Origin: Gottfriedia acidiceleris
Lineage (GTDB): Bacteria > Bacillota > Bacilli > Bacillales > Bacillaceae_G
Assembly (NCBI RefSeq): GCF_023115465.1
Contig: NZ_CP096034.1
Location: 3,844,001 to 3,908,000 of the forward strand
DNA length: 64,000 nt
Direction: 5' to 3'
Shown here piece by piece: positions 37,801 to 46,823 of the stretch. The translations under genes were made by a program, and so were the position numbers. Numbering within the stretch: position 1 is the first letter of the stretch; every line of letters starts with the position of its first letter. The notes beneath the pieces were generated by a model. The model worked only from the letters and a program-made list of their open reading frames with translations. It was not told the DNA's origin and did no database searches.

Positions 37801-38889
37801 TTATTTTACCGTAAAGTCATACGTTCCACTTTCCACTCCATTGATTAGTAGTGTGATACTATGTTGACCTGGATAGTGTTTTCTTGTTGATAAGTTTTTG
37901 AAAGAGAGTGTTCTGTTGTATGTAAATGTTTTGCCACTTTCAATTGTGTTTTCGGATATTTTAAAGATTTTTCTTGTACGATTTCCTTTTGATTTTACAT
38001 AATCAATTGCGAATTCGATTCTAAGTTTTGTGGCTGTCGGTTCGTTACTATGAATCATAAAAGAAAAGTTTAAGTCTCCACCAATTTCTATATTGTCTGA
38101 ATGTAATTGGAATTGGTCGATATGGATTGCTTTTGCCGTTTGGAATCCAAAAATCGTTAAAGCTTCTATATTACCATTTTTTAATAGGGTTCTACATGCG
38201 TGCTTTATAATCCAATTGGTATGTGGATTTTTACCGTACCATTCTTTCGCAATTTTTAATACTAGCGTTGGGTGATCTTTAGAAATATCATTTAAATTAT
38301 TTGCTACACTTTTTCGAACATATAGTGACTCATCTTCCTTTAAGTTTTCTAGAATCGGAAGAATTGGAGTTGGGTCTTTTTTTAGACTTTTTAGAACCAT
38401 CCCCCACGGTAATTTGGGTCTGCATCCTTCACTTGCAAGCCTTCTTACATGTTCATCTGGATGAGTAGACCATTTTAGCATTTGTGTCATCATTCGTTCT
38501 TGGTCTTGTACAATAAACGGTCTAACAGCAAATTCTGATGTTGAGTGCTGTGTAAATATTTCTAGAGCTTCCATAGATTTTATCCAATGCTCTAAGCCGT
38601 ACACTTCAACAAAATCAGGAAAAAAAATACTACTTAATTGTCCCTTTGGAAATTTATCTAATATACTTCTTAAAATATCTATTGATTTTTCATATTTGTT
38701 TGGAAGTGTCTCTCCCAAACAAATCGTAATCTGTCTCATTCTTTCCTTTAATGTTTTTTCATCCCAGTTTCCATTGAATACTTTATCCATAAAAGTTTCA
38801 CGATTAAAATCTGTATAAACGGTGATTATTTCGTTTGCGATTTTTGAAATTAAATCGTAGTTATATACATTTTTCAAAGCATCTGCCAT
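37801..38889 (-). CDS. alkC: AlkC-type DNA glycosylase (HEAT-repeat, with Ig-like domain)
   Basis: This base-excision glycosylase of the AlkC/AlkD superfamily removes cationic alkylated bases such as 3-methyladenine without flipping them. It has 362 residues. The helical HEAT-like region (about 1-255) has LPWGMVLKSLKKDP, SLYVRKSVANNLNDISKDHP and NWIIKHACRTLLK, which are typical. The last 95 residues are beta-rich and end with HYPGQHSITLLINGVE, matching the Ig-like domain of AlkC. It starts behind GGAG and lies 31 nt after cblS with no terminator between, so read-through from the cob operon is possible. Confidence 0.88.
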   Translation of the reverse strand: MADALKNVYNYDLISKIANEIITVYTDFNRETFMDKVFNGNWDEKTLKERMRQITICLGETLPNKYEKSIDILRSILDKFPKGQLSSIFFPDFVEVYGLEHWIKSMEALEIFTQHSTSEFAVRPFIVQDQERMMTQMLKWSTHPDEHVRRLASEGCRPKLPWGMVLKSLKKDPTPILPILENLKEDESLYVRKSVANNLNDISKDHPTLVLKIAKEWYGKNPHTNWIIKHACRTLLKNGNIEALTIFGFQTAKAIHIDQFQLHSDNIEIGGDLNFSFMIHSNEPTATKLRIEFAIDYVKSKGNRTRKIFKISENTIESGKTFTYNRTLSFKNLSTRKHYPGQHSITLLINGVESGTYDFTVK

Positions 38890-38920
38890 TTTAGTTCTCC
38901 AATCATTTCATTTCAAACTA

Positions 38921-39691
38921 TTAAACAATCTCACCTAATAAAGTAATTGGCTGTGTGATTTGTCTTTTTAATTCTTCAATAGCACCATGTTTAATAATTG
39001 CTAGTGCGCATGTCGCTGGACCAGCTGATTTATGTAACGGAATACAAGATTGATTCAATAATTTTATATCGATATTATTCGTTTCCATCAATAGATTCAA
39101 TTCATACTGAACGCCCTTTGAACCAATTGGTAATAAATCAGAGACATCTTCGCAATTAGTTAATTGCTTTAATGAATTAAAATTAATGATTTCATTTTTA
39201 TTTTCATTTAAATCCTCTAATACCTCATTTCCTACTTTTGGATATCCAATTAATATTACAATGTCACCTGAAATGACTTCTTTTCGATTAAACGGATTAT
39301 AAATTTCTCCCATTAAAGTAATTCCTAAACCTGTTTGTTTTGTTGGGATATTTTCTTCTGTACTTCCAGTAATATTTATTTCTAAGTTGTCTTCATAAAA
39401 ATCAGCTTCATTATATTCGTTAATTGCTTTTTCAATCCCGTATATTATTCGCTTACCTCTTCCGTTCATTTCTACACATAAAGTATTGATTAATACCGTT
39501 GGCTTAGCGCGAAATGCTAATGTTTCAACTAAACATACTTTCGCCGTTAAATAACCTACAATTTCTTCATCAACTTTTATGAGATCTAGCTCACTCATCC
39601 CTATTCCACCGCAGCTATCACAAGCAATTGTAAAATAACGATTCCCATCTATTTGCATTAAAGTTAGATCTCTATATTTTAAAATTTGCAC
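38921..39691 (-). CDS. cblS: alpha-ribazole kinase CblS
   Basis: This is a PurM/AIR-synthase-like protein of 256 residues. In Listeria and Geobacillus, CblS phosphorylates alpha-ribazole to alpha-ribazole phosphate, letting cells without CobT salvage the lower ligand. The phosphate-binding type motif is ACDSCGGIGMSELDLIKV near residue 24, followed by GLGITLMGEIYNP and the late LHKSAGPATCALAIIKHGA. It starts at GTG 39691 behind AAGGTGATG, overlapping the cblT end by 20 nt. The direct pairing with CblT, CobC, CobS and CobU strongly supports the function. Confidence 0.88.
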   Translation of the reverse strand: MQILKYRDLTLMQIDGNRYFTIACDSCGGIGMSELDLIKVDEEIVGYLTAKVCLVETLAFRAKPTVLINTLCVEMNGRGKRIIYGIEKAINEYNEADFYEDNLEINITGSTEENIPTKQTGLGITLMGEIYNPFNRKEVISGDIVILIGYPKVGNEVLEDLNENKNEIINFNSLKQLTNCEDVSDLLPIGSKGVQYELNLLMETNNIDIKLLNQSCIPLHKSAGPATCALAIIKHGAIEELKRQITQPITLLGEIV

Positions 39692-40169
39692 GTTTCATCA
39701 CCTTTTGAAGTATAAATGCTAAAACAATATTTGCTGCTGAAGCTATAGTCAATGGCACAACCATTAAGATAAAAAAACTACTAATAGTCTTTGCTGTAAA
39801 CGAGTGATTCAAATAAGCAATTAATAGACTACTTAATAAAGTTGCCACTGGACCATTTAAAATAATTGCCACGACCATTGCTATGTATTGATTCATTTTT
39901 TTAAATAATACGCCAAATAACCAAACAATCACAAGCATTTGTATTGCGATAAATAGATGCACTGGTACTGTAAATGGAAAACCAGAAGTAATTGCGGTAA
40001 GAAGATGACCTAGTGCCCCTACAATCCCGCCTGCAATCGGAGAAATTAACATAGCTGCTAGAAAAGCTGGCAAAGAATCAAATGCAATAGAATAGACTAT
40101 TTTTATATTAGACAGTACAGCACTTAATGCGATAAATAATGAAAGTAAAACAATTCTTTTTGTGTTCAA
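39672..40169 (-). CDS. cblT: alpha-ribazole transporter CblT (ECF S-component type)
   Basis: This is a small membrane protein of 165 residues with five to six helices of the ECF-transporter S-component kind (IVLLSLFIALSAVLSNIK and AGGIVGALGHLLTAITSG). CblT imports alpha-ribazole for the kinase CblS. It starts at TTG 40169 behind GGAG. It is 14 nt downstream of cobC, and its end overlaps cblS. The shared ECF energising module is not in this window. Confidence 0.87.
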   Translation of the reverse strand: MNTKRIVLLSLFIALSAVLSNIKIVYSIAFDSLPAFLAAMLISPIAGGIVGALGHLLTAITSGFPFTVPVHLFIAIQMLVIVWLFGVLFKKMNQYIAMVVAIILNGPVATLLSSLLIAYLNHSFTAKTISSFFILMVVPLTIASAANIVLAFILQKVMKRANFKI

Positions 40170-40183
40170 GTTTCTCCATCCTC

Positions 40184-40783
40184 TTAATTTAGTTGAATGA
40201 TATTTTTCAAAAATCCAAAACCATCATTATACTCAATTTCAATAATACATCCATTACTCGTATAAAATTTCCAGAAATGATTTAAATCTAGGTGAAGTAA
40301 ATTTAAGAGTAGTAACTTCATAATCCCACCATGTGATACTACTATTACATCTTCGTTTTTTGATCTAATGTCATGACAAAATGTATTAACTCTTTCTGCA
40401 CATTGCTTTAAGCTTTCCCCATTCGGAATTTGAAAATGAATCAAATCTTCATTCCACTTTTCTACAACTTCAGGCACTTCATTTAAAAGATCAGTATATG
40501 TTTTCCCTTCAAATAGCCCAAAATTTGTCTCTTGTAACCGATGATCAATGATTTTCGATTCTCCTATTAAATCTTCAATCGCATCACTTAATAAAGTGCA
40601 TCTACGAAGTGGACTTGAATACAAAGTATAGCGTGAAGTAGGTTCAATCATTTTCGTAAACTGGGTTATCACACCATCTATTTGACTTAAGCCTTTTTCT
40701 GTTAAATCAAAATCAGTCATTCCAGCATAAACCTTTTTTCTATTTCCAATGCTTTCTGTATGTCTAATTAAAAATATTCTCAT
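40184..40783 (-). CDS. cobC: alpha-ribazole phosphatase CobC (histidine phosphatase family)
   Basis: This is a phosphoglycerate-mutase-like phosphatase of 199 residues. Catalytic His8 lies in LIRHTESIGN, and further active-site residues are in SSPLRRC, LQETNFGLFEG and VVSHGGIMKL. In the cobalamin pathway it dephosphorylates alpha-ribazole 5'-phosphate or adenosylcobalamin 5'-phosphate. Its ATG overlaps the cobS stop by 4 nt. The specific substrate is assigned from this operon position. Confidence 0.85.
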   Translation of the reverse strand: MRIFLIRHTESIGNRKKVYAGMTDFDLTEKGLSQIDGVITQFTKMIEPTSRYTLYSSPLRRCTLLSDAIEDLIGESKIIDHRLQETNFGLFEGKTYTDLLNEVPEVVEKWNEDLIHFQIPNGESLKQCAERVNTFCHDIRSKNEDVIVVSHGGIMKLLLLNLLHLDLNHFWKFYTSNGCIIEIEYNDGFGFLKNIIQLN

Positions 40784-41520
40784 ACTAATCTCTCACCTAT
40801 AACAGCAAAAATTAAAAAGCATAATTGGGAAACTTCAATTGTAAATCCAATTACATCTCCTGTAATTCCATCAAGTTTTTGATTGATTCTTTTCGTTACA
40901 AAAGTAATAAAAATAAACGTGAGACATATCGCAAAAACAATGGCCATTTCATTGATATATACACTACTTACACAAATAAGTAACAAGTATGTAATTAGAA
41001 CAAATAATGAATTAGATTTTTTGGCTTCGATTATAAATTGACTTCCAAATCCTTCATTTCTAGCATAAGTACTTATTCTGCATGTGAATAAGGCAATGCA
41101 TCTCCCAATTATCGGAAATATAAAAATAACAAATGTTGTACTCTTTGATAAAAATAACCAATCTCCTAAAAATAAAACAATTAAGGAGATTACCCCAAAT
41201 GCGCCAATGCGACTATCTTTCATAATTTCTAGTATTCTTTCTTTTGAACGATGACTAAAAATTCCATCTGACGTGTCAGCTACTCCATCAAAATGTAATC
41301 CACCTGTTAAGAATAAATAGACTAATAGAATAAGAAATGCACTGGATTCTTTGTCCAAAACTAATGATATTCCAGTATTCAAACTAACAAGTATTAAACC
41401 AAATAACATACCTACTAATGGAACCAATCTAATTCCTTTTCCTAGTTCGGCTTCAATAAAATCGTAATTTTTAACCGGTATGGTTGAAAAAAAACTGATG
41501 ATCATTTTAAATCGATTCAT
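40780..41520 (-). CDS. cobS: adenosylcobinamide-GDP ribazoletransferase CobS
   Basis: This membrane enzyme joins adenosylcobinamide-GDP to alpha-ribazole or its phosphate, closing the nucleotide loop of cobalamin. It has 246 residues and about six helices. The active-site motif is LTGGLHFDGVADTSDGIFSHRSKERILEIMKDSRIGAFG near residues 70-108 (acidic residues in HFDGVADTSDG). It follows cobU by 10 nt and overlaps cobC. Confidence 0.94.
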   Translation of the reverse strand: MNRFKMIISFFSTIPVKNYDFIEAELGKGIRLVPLVGMLFGLILVSLNTGISLVLDKESSAFLILLVYLFLTGGLHFDGVADTSDGIFSHRSKERILEIMKDSRIGAFGVISLIVLFLGDWLFLSKSTTFVIFIFPIIGRCIALFTCRISTYARNEGFGSQFIIEAKKSNSLFVLITYLLLICVSSVYINEMAIVFAICLTFIFITFVTKRINQKLDGITGDVIGFTIEVSQLCFLIFAVIGERLV

Positions 41521-41530
41521 ATTTGTACTC

Positions 41531-42097
41531 CTACTTTATTCTTAATGGTATACCAGCTGTAACGAGTATAACTTCTTCTGCTCTTGAAGCAATTTTTTGA
41601 TTTATACGCCCAGCAATATCTCTAAAAATCCTTCCTAATCGATAAGATGGAACTAGTCCATATCCTACCTCGTTCGTTACAATTATTAATGTCTTACTAT
41701 GCTGATCACACATGTCAATCAACTCGTTCACTACAACTTCTATATCAAACTCTAGCTTGTTTATTTCCTCGTTATCAATTGTTTCAAAATCAACATCAGT
41801 ATACTGATCAAACATTAAATTTGTCACCATAACTGTCATACAATCTAATAAGACATACTTCGATTGTATAAATTTTTCATGCGTTTTTAGTTGATTAAAA
41901 TGTTTATAGCGCTCAATGGTATGCCAATTGTTCGGACGATCTTCTTGATGTCTTTTAATTCTTTCATTCATATCTCCGTCAAATGGTATTGCTGTAGCAA
42001 TATAAACTACATCATTTGAATTTGTTTGTAACTCCTTTATTCGTCTTTCGGCATAGGAACTCTTTCCACTACGGGCCCCACCAATAATTAGAATCAA
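41531..42097 (-). CDS. cobU: adenosylcobinamide kinase/guanylyltransferase CobU
   Basis: This bifunctional enzyme phosphorylates adenosylcobinamide and transfers GMP to it. It has 188 residues. The P-loop GGARSGKS is at residues 6-13, and the guanylylation region IKRHQEDRPNNW carries the expected His near 46. TTG 42097 is selected because GGAGGTG lies 6 nt upstream and the family normally begins just before the P-loop. The longer frame from 42112 would start inside the ribosome binding site. It is the first gene of the cob block, 63 nt after the upstream membrane-protein gene. Confidence 0.92.
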   Translation of the reverse strand: MILIIGGARSGKSSYAERRIKELQTNSNDVVYIATAIPFDGDMNERIKRHQEDRPNNWHTIERYKHFNQLKTHEKFIQSKYVLLDCMTVMVTNLMFDQYTDVDFETIDNEEINKLEFDIEVVVNELIDMCDQHSKTLIIVTNEVGYGLVPSYRLGRIFRDIAGRINQKIASRAEEVILVTAGIPLRIK

Positions 42098-42160
42098 CGT
42101 CTTCACCTCCACGTATAAAATAATTTACCTTAATTAAAGGATCGCAATATCTTGTCCTAA

Positions 42161-42880
42161 TTATCCTAACTCTCCAAGTACAAATAAACCAACTAACAAA
42201 ATGATTATTAATATAACTGAACCAATTATTTTCTTCATACTAGGTCTCGAACCATCTTTTAAAACTCTTAACCCAAGTGGTACAAGTGAAATGCAAAGTG
42301 CCAATGTAGCTACAATAGAAAATGGAGTTGTACCTTTTAGAACGCCTAGTGGTAATGAACTCATAAGTCCTAACAGTATAGAACGAGTTAACCCCAATAC
42401 ATTCGCACGATATGAGCCAATAGCTAAAATAATCCAGCCAAACATAATTAAAGGGGATAGACTATGAAATATATGAAACGCTCCATAAGATTGTTCCATA
42501 ACTTTTGTAGCGGTGTCCACACCTAAAATTCGAACCATTTGAAAAGCTAGATGATCGACTCCAGCATGAAATGTACGAGCAAAAAGGCCAAATATCGCAA
42601 AACTGCCTCCCCATACTGCCCAATTTGGCTTTTTTATACTGATTAATCTACAAAGTGAGATAACTGCTGGCCACAATAGAACATTCCCGGCAATAAAGAA
42701 ACTATAAGATAAAAATAATAAAGTTGGATGAGCCTTGTATGCTTCAAGCTGATTGGGAAAGAAGAAATGAAATCTACTTCTTAAAATGACACCTATCAGC
42801 ATAAGACTTGGACCTAATATTAGAGAGGACCCACCTAACCAACGACCTGGAAACCAATTATCTTTTACTCTTTCATTCAT
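42161..42880 (-). CDS. hypothetical multi-pass membrane protein
   Basis: This 239-residue protein has about seven hydrophobic helices. After a polar start it has SLILGPSLMLIGVILR, a short luminal loop, then GGSFAIFGLFARTFHAGVDH with His residues near the membrane and a second His pair in YGAFHIFHSL. I do not recognise a named family; the pattern is of DUF4386-like membrane proteins. ATG 42880 has AGGAG at 7 nt; the longer frames begin inside or before that site. It lies just upstream of cobU in the same direction and may lead the cobalamin operon, but nothing else links it to B12. Confidence 0.65.
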   Translation of the reverse strand: MNERVKDNWFPGRWLGGSSLILGPSLMLIGVILRSRFHFFFPNQLEAYKAHPTLLFLSYSFFIAGNVLLWPAVISLCRLISIKKPNWAVWGGSFAIFGLFARTFHAGVDHLAFQMVRILGVDTATKVMEQSYGAFHIFHSLSPLIMFGWIILAIGSYRANVLGLTRSILLGLMSSLPLGVLKGTTPFSIVATLALCISLVPLGLRVLKDGSRPSMKKIIGSVILIIILLVGLFVLGELG

Positions 42881-42942
42881 AGCCATACTCCTTTTATTTA
42901 GTTCATTTCTATCATAATTCATTTTTCATAAAAATGAGCATA

Positions 42943-42981
42943 AAAAAGAAGGTCGTTTCCATAAAAATCAACCTTCTTTTT
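42943..42981 (-). terminator. terminator of the germination operon
   Basis: AAAAAGAAGGT (42943-42953) pairs with ACCTTCTTTTT (42971-42981) around a loop of about 17 nt. It lies just beyond the gerC-type gene. Confidence 0.7.
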
Positions 42982-43008
42982 ACAATCTTTTTCTTTTCTG
43001 AATCACGT

Positions 43009-44124
43009 TCATCTTTTATAAGATTTAGTACCAATAATATGTACTTTTACTTTTATATCTTTTATTGAATTAGCATTAACTGAATTCAAGGTTTTTATAT
43101 CCCATTCTTTTCGATTAAATCGGTAAGCCTTTTCCGAAATATTGAGAAGATCTGCATGAAGCTCTTCTCCTTTTTTAATTGTTGATAAAATTTGCTTTTT
43201 CATTTCATTTCTTATTATAGAAGTCATTTTCTTTATACTTAAATTATTCTCGTTTTCTAAAACCGCAACTTTTGTTTTTATGTTAATAATGTATTTTGGC
43301 TTCTTACCACCACGCATTACTTTCACTGAGCCCCTTGAGCTTCTTATTTCGATATTTAATTTATCTTTTTTAACTAAAAGTGGCATATGATCATTTTCTT
43401 GATGAAAAAAATCTAAAGATCTAACATCATTTATTGTTACTAGACCTTTATATTTTTGTCGAGAGAGAACATAAGCACCGTTAATATAGGCAACCTTATC
43501 TTTTGTTTTTTCTTTAAAATTCGTTTCATCAATATCTAATGAAGGAATCAAAATTGTTCCCACAGGCTGATAATACCTTGAAATCAACTGATGAAATTTT
43601 AAGCTTAAAAGGATTAGACTCCCCCTACTCTTTTCATCTGGATTAGATACTACTGTATATAAAAAAGGTAAATTAAAAAAATTTTGACTTGAAAAAATAT
43701 CCTTAATATCTCGATTGGTACCAAAAATCCACATTGTATACCTTAATAACGGTCTGCCGTTAATAAATGAATTAATATCTTTCATTTTTTCACTAATTGC
43801 CGAGTTACTTAAAATTACACTATTTACATGACCATAATATAATGGTATAGGTGAAATTTCATCTAATTTATTAAATGCTGACTGTAGACTTTTCCCAGTT
43901 GATTGTCCGACTAATGGTGGTGCAGGAACTTGTAAATTTCCGCTTTCTTGCTTGGCAATATTCGAATAGTTGAGTGCCTGAATCGTGACAATATATTGAT
44001 TGTTTTTATAGTCAATCCCTATACTTGTTACCATTGTTTGATCGTTAATCGTACGACTTCCCCAACATCCTGTCAAAATGAATAATTGAAAGACCATCAA
44101 TGTGGTGATTAATACTTTTTTCAT
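43009..44124 (-). CDS. Ger(x)C family germinant-receptor lipoprotein
   Basis: This is the C subunit of a nutrient germinant receptor in the inner membrane of the spore, 371 residues from ATG 44124. The signal peptide ends in the lipobox LTGC followed by WGSRTIND, the usual Ger(x)C start. Later family features are the central VAYINGAYVL strand and a C-terminal domain with RFNRKEWDIK. An in-frame GTG at 44136 overlaps the stop of the A-subunit gene and could be used through translational coupling. It is last in the B-A-C operon. Confidence 0.9.
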   Translation of the reverse strand: MKKVLITTLMVFQLFILTGCWGSRTINDQTMVTSIGIDYKNNQYIVTIQALNYSNIAKQESGNLQVPAPPLVGQSTGKSLQSAFNKLDEISPIPLYYGHVNSVILSNSAISEKMKDINSFINGRPLLRYTMWIFGTNRDIKDIFSSQNFFNLPFLYTVVSNPDEKSRGSLILLSLKFHQLISRYYQPVGTILIPSLDIDETNFKEKTKDKVAYINGAYVLSRQKYKGLVTINDVRSLDFFHQENDHMPLLVKKDKLNIEIRSSRGSVKVMRGGKKPKYIINIKTKVAVLENENNLSIKKMTSIIRNEMKKQILSTIKKGEELHADLLNISEKAYRFNRKEWDIKTLNSVNANSIKDIKVKVHIIGTKSYKR

Positions 44125-44132
44125 CGTATATT

Positions 44133-45599
44133 TCACTTCCTTTGACGGTCTTTATCGATCGGATGGAGTGATTGATTTCTATTCTTCTTATACTTTTGAG
44201 GTAATTTGATCAATACATTTAAAAAGTCAGATTTACTCGGTACAGAAAAAACAGGAATAAAAGGTTGTCCAAAGCTTTCTAATGAGACAACCATAGTAAT
44301 AAGTAGAAAAAAGCTTGTAAAAAAGCCGATTAACCCTAATATAGACGATAAAAATAAGACAAAAAAACGAAGGATTACAATATTACCTGAAATATTTTGG
44401 TTAATTAATGTATAGCCTGAAATGACAGTTAAAGCTATGACTACAAGCATTGCAGGTGATGTTAGACCTGCCCGGATCGCAGCATCGCCAATAAATAATC
44501 CCCCTAGAACAGCTACTGTTTGTCCTACTGCTTTTGGTAATCGTATACCTGCTTCTTTAAATAATTCGAAAAAAACTAGCATTAAAACTGCTTCTTGTGA
44601 TGCTGAAAATGGTAATCCATTTCTAGAAGTAGCAATCGTTGCAAGAAATGGATAAGGTATTTGATCTAAATGATATGTCAATAATGCTATATAAAAGCCG
44701 GGTAAGAAAATGGTCGTCAATACAGCAAGAATTCTGAGATACCTGACTACATTCATATAAAAAAAGCTTGCATGTATATCTTCAGGTGAATAAATAAGCT
44801 GATTTAAATTTGTCGGTCCTATTAAACAAGTTGGATTTCCATCAACGATTACTGCAAACCTTCCTTGATTTAATGATTGTGCAACGAAATCAGGTCTACC
44901 TATATTATCTAAAAGCGGAAAAATCGAAAATGGTTGATCATATAATGCTTCTTCAATTTCATAGCTACTTACAATTGCGTCTTTTTTTATAGAACTTAAA
45001 CGCTGTTTAACATCAGATAATATTGAAGGATTAATAATGTCTTCAATATAGGTTAATAAAACTTTTGTACGGCTTCGTTCACCAATTGTATATTCAATAC
45101 TTTTTAATGTTGATGTTTTAAGTCTTTGACGAATTAATGCCATATTATCTGAAATATTTTCTACAAAACCGTCTCTAGGTCCACGAATTGAAGTTTCTAA
45201 ATTAGATTCCTCTGGCGTTCGTTTTGGAAGATTTGCTACAGAAATAAAAAATATATCATTTAAATAAGAACTAAAAATTACTAGGGCGCCAGAAAATAAG
45301 TTTTCTTCAACTTCTAATTTAAGATTAGATACTGTTTGTAACCTCTTTGTTTCAACTAGATTACTTACTAACTCAAAATTAAACTTTTTTTCCCGATTTA
45401 TTATCTGAAACATATCATTAATAATTTGATTACTAAATTGAATATCAATCAAATTTGGACAAAACATGACAATTACGTAATGGAGCACTTCACCTTCTTT
45501 ATACGATTTCGTTCTGAAATCAATATCCGATGAATGATTAAAACATTCCATAAACTCTAGTAGATTTAGGTTATTTAAAGTTGCCGATTCTTTTGCCAT
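44133..45599 (-). CDS. GerA-family germinant-receptor subunit A
   Basis: This is the A subunit of a spore germinant receptor, 488 residues. A large soluble N-terminal region (about 1-275) carries VKQRLSSIKKDAIVSSYEIEEALYD. Four to five helices follow from about 280 to 440, with PGFYIALLTYHLDQIP and AVGQTVAVLGGLFIGDAAIRAG as conserved blocks. A basic tail ends at residue 488. It overlaps the B-subunit gene by 29 nt and is coupled to the C-subunit gene. Germinant specificity cannot be predicted. Confidence 0.93.
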   Translation of the reverse strand: MAKESATLNNLNLLEFMECFNHSSDIDFRTKSYKEGEVLHYVIVMFCPNLIDIQFSNQIINDMFQIINREKKFNFELVSNLVETKRLQTVSNLKLEVEENLFSGALVIFSSYLNDIFFISVANLPKRTPEESNLETSIRGPRDGFVENISDNMALIRQRLKTSTLKSIEYTIGERSRTKVLLTYIEDIINPSILSDVKQRLSSIKKDAIVSSYEIEEALYDQPFSIFPLLDNIGRPDFVAQSLNQGRFAVIVDGNPTCLIGPTNLNQLIYSPEDIHASFFYMNVVRYLRILAVLTTIFLPGFYIALLTYHLDQIPYPFLATIATSRNGLPFSASQEAVLMLVFFELFKEAGIRLPKAVGQTVAVLGGLFIGDAAIRAGLTSPAMLVVIALTVISGYTLINQNISGNIVILRFFVLFLSSILGLIGFFTSFFLLITMVVSLESFGQPFIPVFSVPSKSDFLNVLIKLPQKYKKNRNQSLHPIDKDRQRK

Positions 45600-46665
45600 A
45601 CTGAATCACCTTCAATTTTGAAATAGCTAAGAATAGTAAAAGAGTAAAAAGTAAAAAAATTAAATTTATAGGAAAATAGTAGTGTTGCAAAAAATAATAA
45701 AATGATGTTGCATTCCAAGGAATCATTACAGCTACCGATACCAAAAGAGACAATGCAGGTAAGCTCCATTTTTTCCGTCCACTGTAATTAATAATGTAAT
45801 TTGCAATAAATAGATTTAAGCTGATTCGAATAAAAGCTCCTGATAACCACTGAAAAATTGAAAAGAAATCCAATCTAGTAATATTCACACCTAGCGTTAG
45901 AAGTTTCCATTGCTCATAAACAGGATTTCTCATTTTTTCTGCCTCATGTGATCCAAATTCCATTATCGCTCCTGTCAAAGGTCCCAAAATTAACATTAAC
46001 AATATGAAACTTACTAAAATTAACCATTTTACTTTTACTTTATCCTTTAAAAAAGAGTTTAAAAATAAAAGTAAAATAATTTCAAAAAATCCTGAACAAG
46101 TATAGATAAAGCCATGAAAAAAATCATGATATCCTTTTTCAAAAATAGGAAATAATAAGCCGTAATCTTTGTTCTTAATATTCCCTATACCCACTAAGAA
46201 ACCAAACAAAACAACAAATGGTAAAACTAAAAATGCAACGGTTGCAATTGTACGAATTCCTTTTAATGCTGCATAAAAGCAGATCAGAGAAATTAAAAAT
46301 ACTACGACAATATCTGGAATGTCTTCTGTATAGTTAAGATTTGCCCAAATAAGTGTAAATCGAAAAGCAACCAAAGCTGATAATAGAAAATAAACTACAA
46401 AAATTGATGAGAATAGATAAGCTAATGGTTTATACATCACTTTAAACATTAAAGATACAACGTCTTCATTATTAAACTTTTTATACAAATAAAAAACTAA
46501 AGTCGTCCAAATCACAAAAGGGAGAATACTAGCGACCACCGTTATCCATGAATCTCGAAGAGCAGAGGTTAAAACACTAGGCACGATAAACACATGTAAC
46601 ATAAATCCCGTAGACATAATAAGTAAGATATAAATATGAACTGAATAAATAAACTTTTTATTCAT
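45571..46665 (-). CDS. GerB-family germinant-receptor subunit B (permease-like)
   Basis: This is the B subunit, a ten-helix amino-acid-permease-like membrane protein of 364 residues (spore permease family). The first helix pair includes GFMLHVFIVPSVLTSALRDSW, and the middle carries LRDSWITV and FGSHEAEKMRNPVYEQWK. It binds the germinant in characterised receptors. It is the first gene of the operon, behind GGGAGA, giving the order B-A-C rather than the usual A-B-C or A-C-B. Confidence 0.9.
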   Translation of the reverse strand: MNKKFIYSVHIYILLIMSTGFMLHVFIVPSVLTSALRDSWITVVASILPFVIWTTLVFYLYKKFNNEDVVSLMFKVMYKPLAYLFSSIFVVYFLLSALVAFRFTLIWANLNYTEDIPDIVVVFLISLICFYAALKGIRTIATVAFLVLPFVVLFGFLVGIGNIKNKDYGLLFPIFEKGYHDFFHGFIYTCSGFFEIILLLFLNSFLKDKVKVKWLILVSFILLMLILGPLTGAIMEFGSHEAEKMRNPVYEQWKLLTLGVNITRLDFFSIFQWLSGAFIRISLNLFIANYIINYSGRKKWSLPALSLLVSVAVMIPWNATSFYYFLQHYYFPINLIFLLFTLLLFLAISKLKVIQYGKRIGNFK

Positions 46666-46753
46666 AAAAAGTCTCCCTAGAAATCCTTTATTTCTTTAAG
46701 TTACCCGAAATGCAATCATTTATGTATATATTTACCAATGAACATAAATAAAA

Positions 46754-46784
46754 AGCCTTCTCCAAAAATAATCGGGAGAAGGCT
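46754..46784 (-). terminator. terminator of the first dockerin-subtilase gene
   Basis: AGCCTTCTCC (46754-46763) pairs perfectly with GGAGAAGGCT (46775-46784) around an 11-nt loop, with a U tract on the minus strand. It separates the protease from the ger operon downstream. Confidence 0.88.
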
Positions 46785-46823
46785 GCTTTTATTTTGTTTT
46801 AAATGTTTTCCTTATTCCTGCTC

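Noticed and set aside
42098-43000. Cobalamin riboswitch upstream of cobU
   Set aside because: The short gap before cobU and the leader of the upstream gene show no B12-box-like sequence. Absence is stated only by eye.
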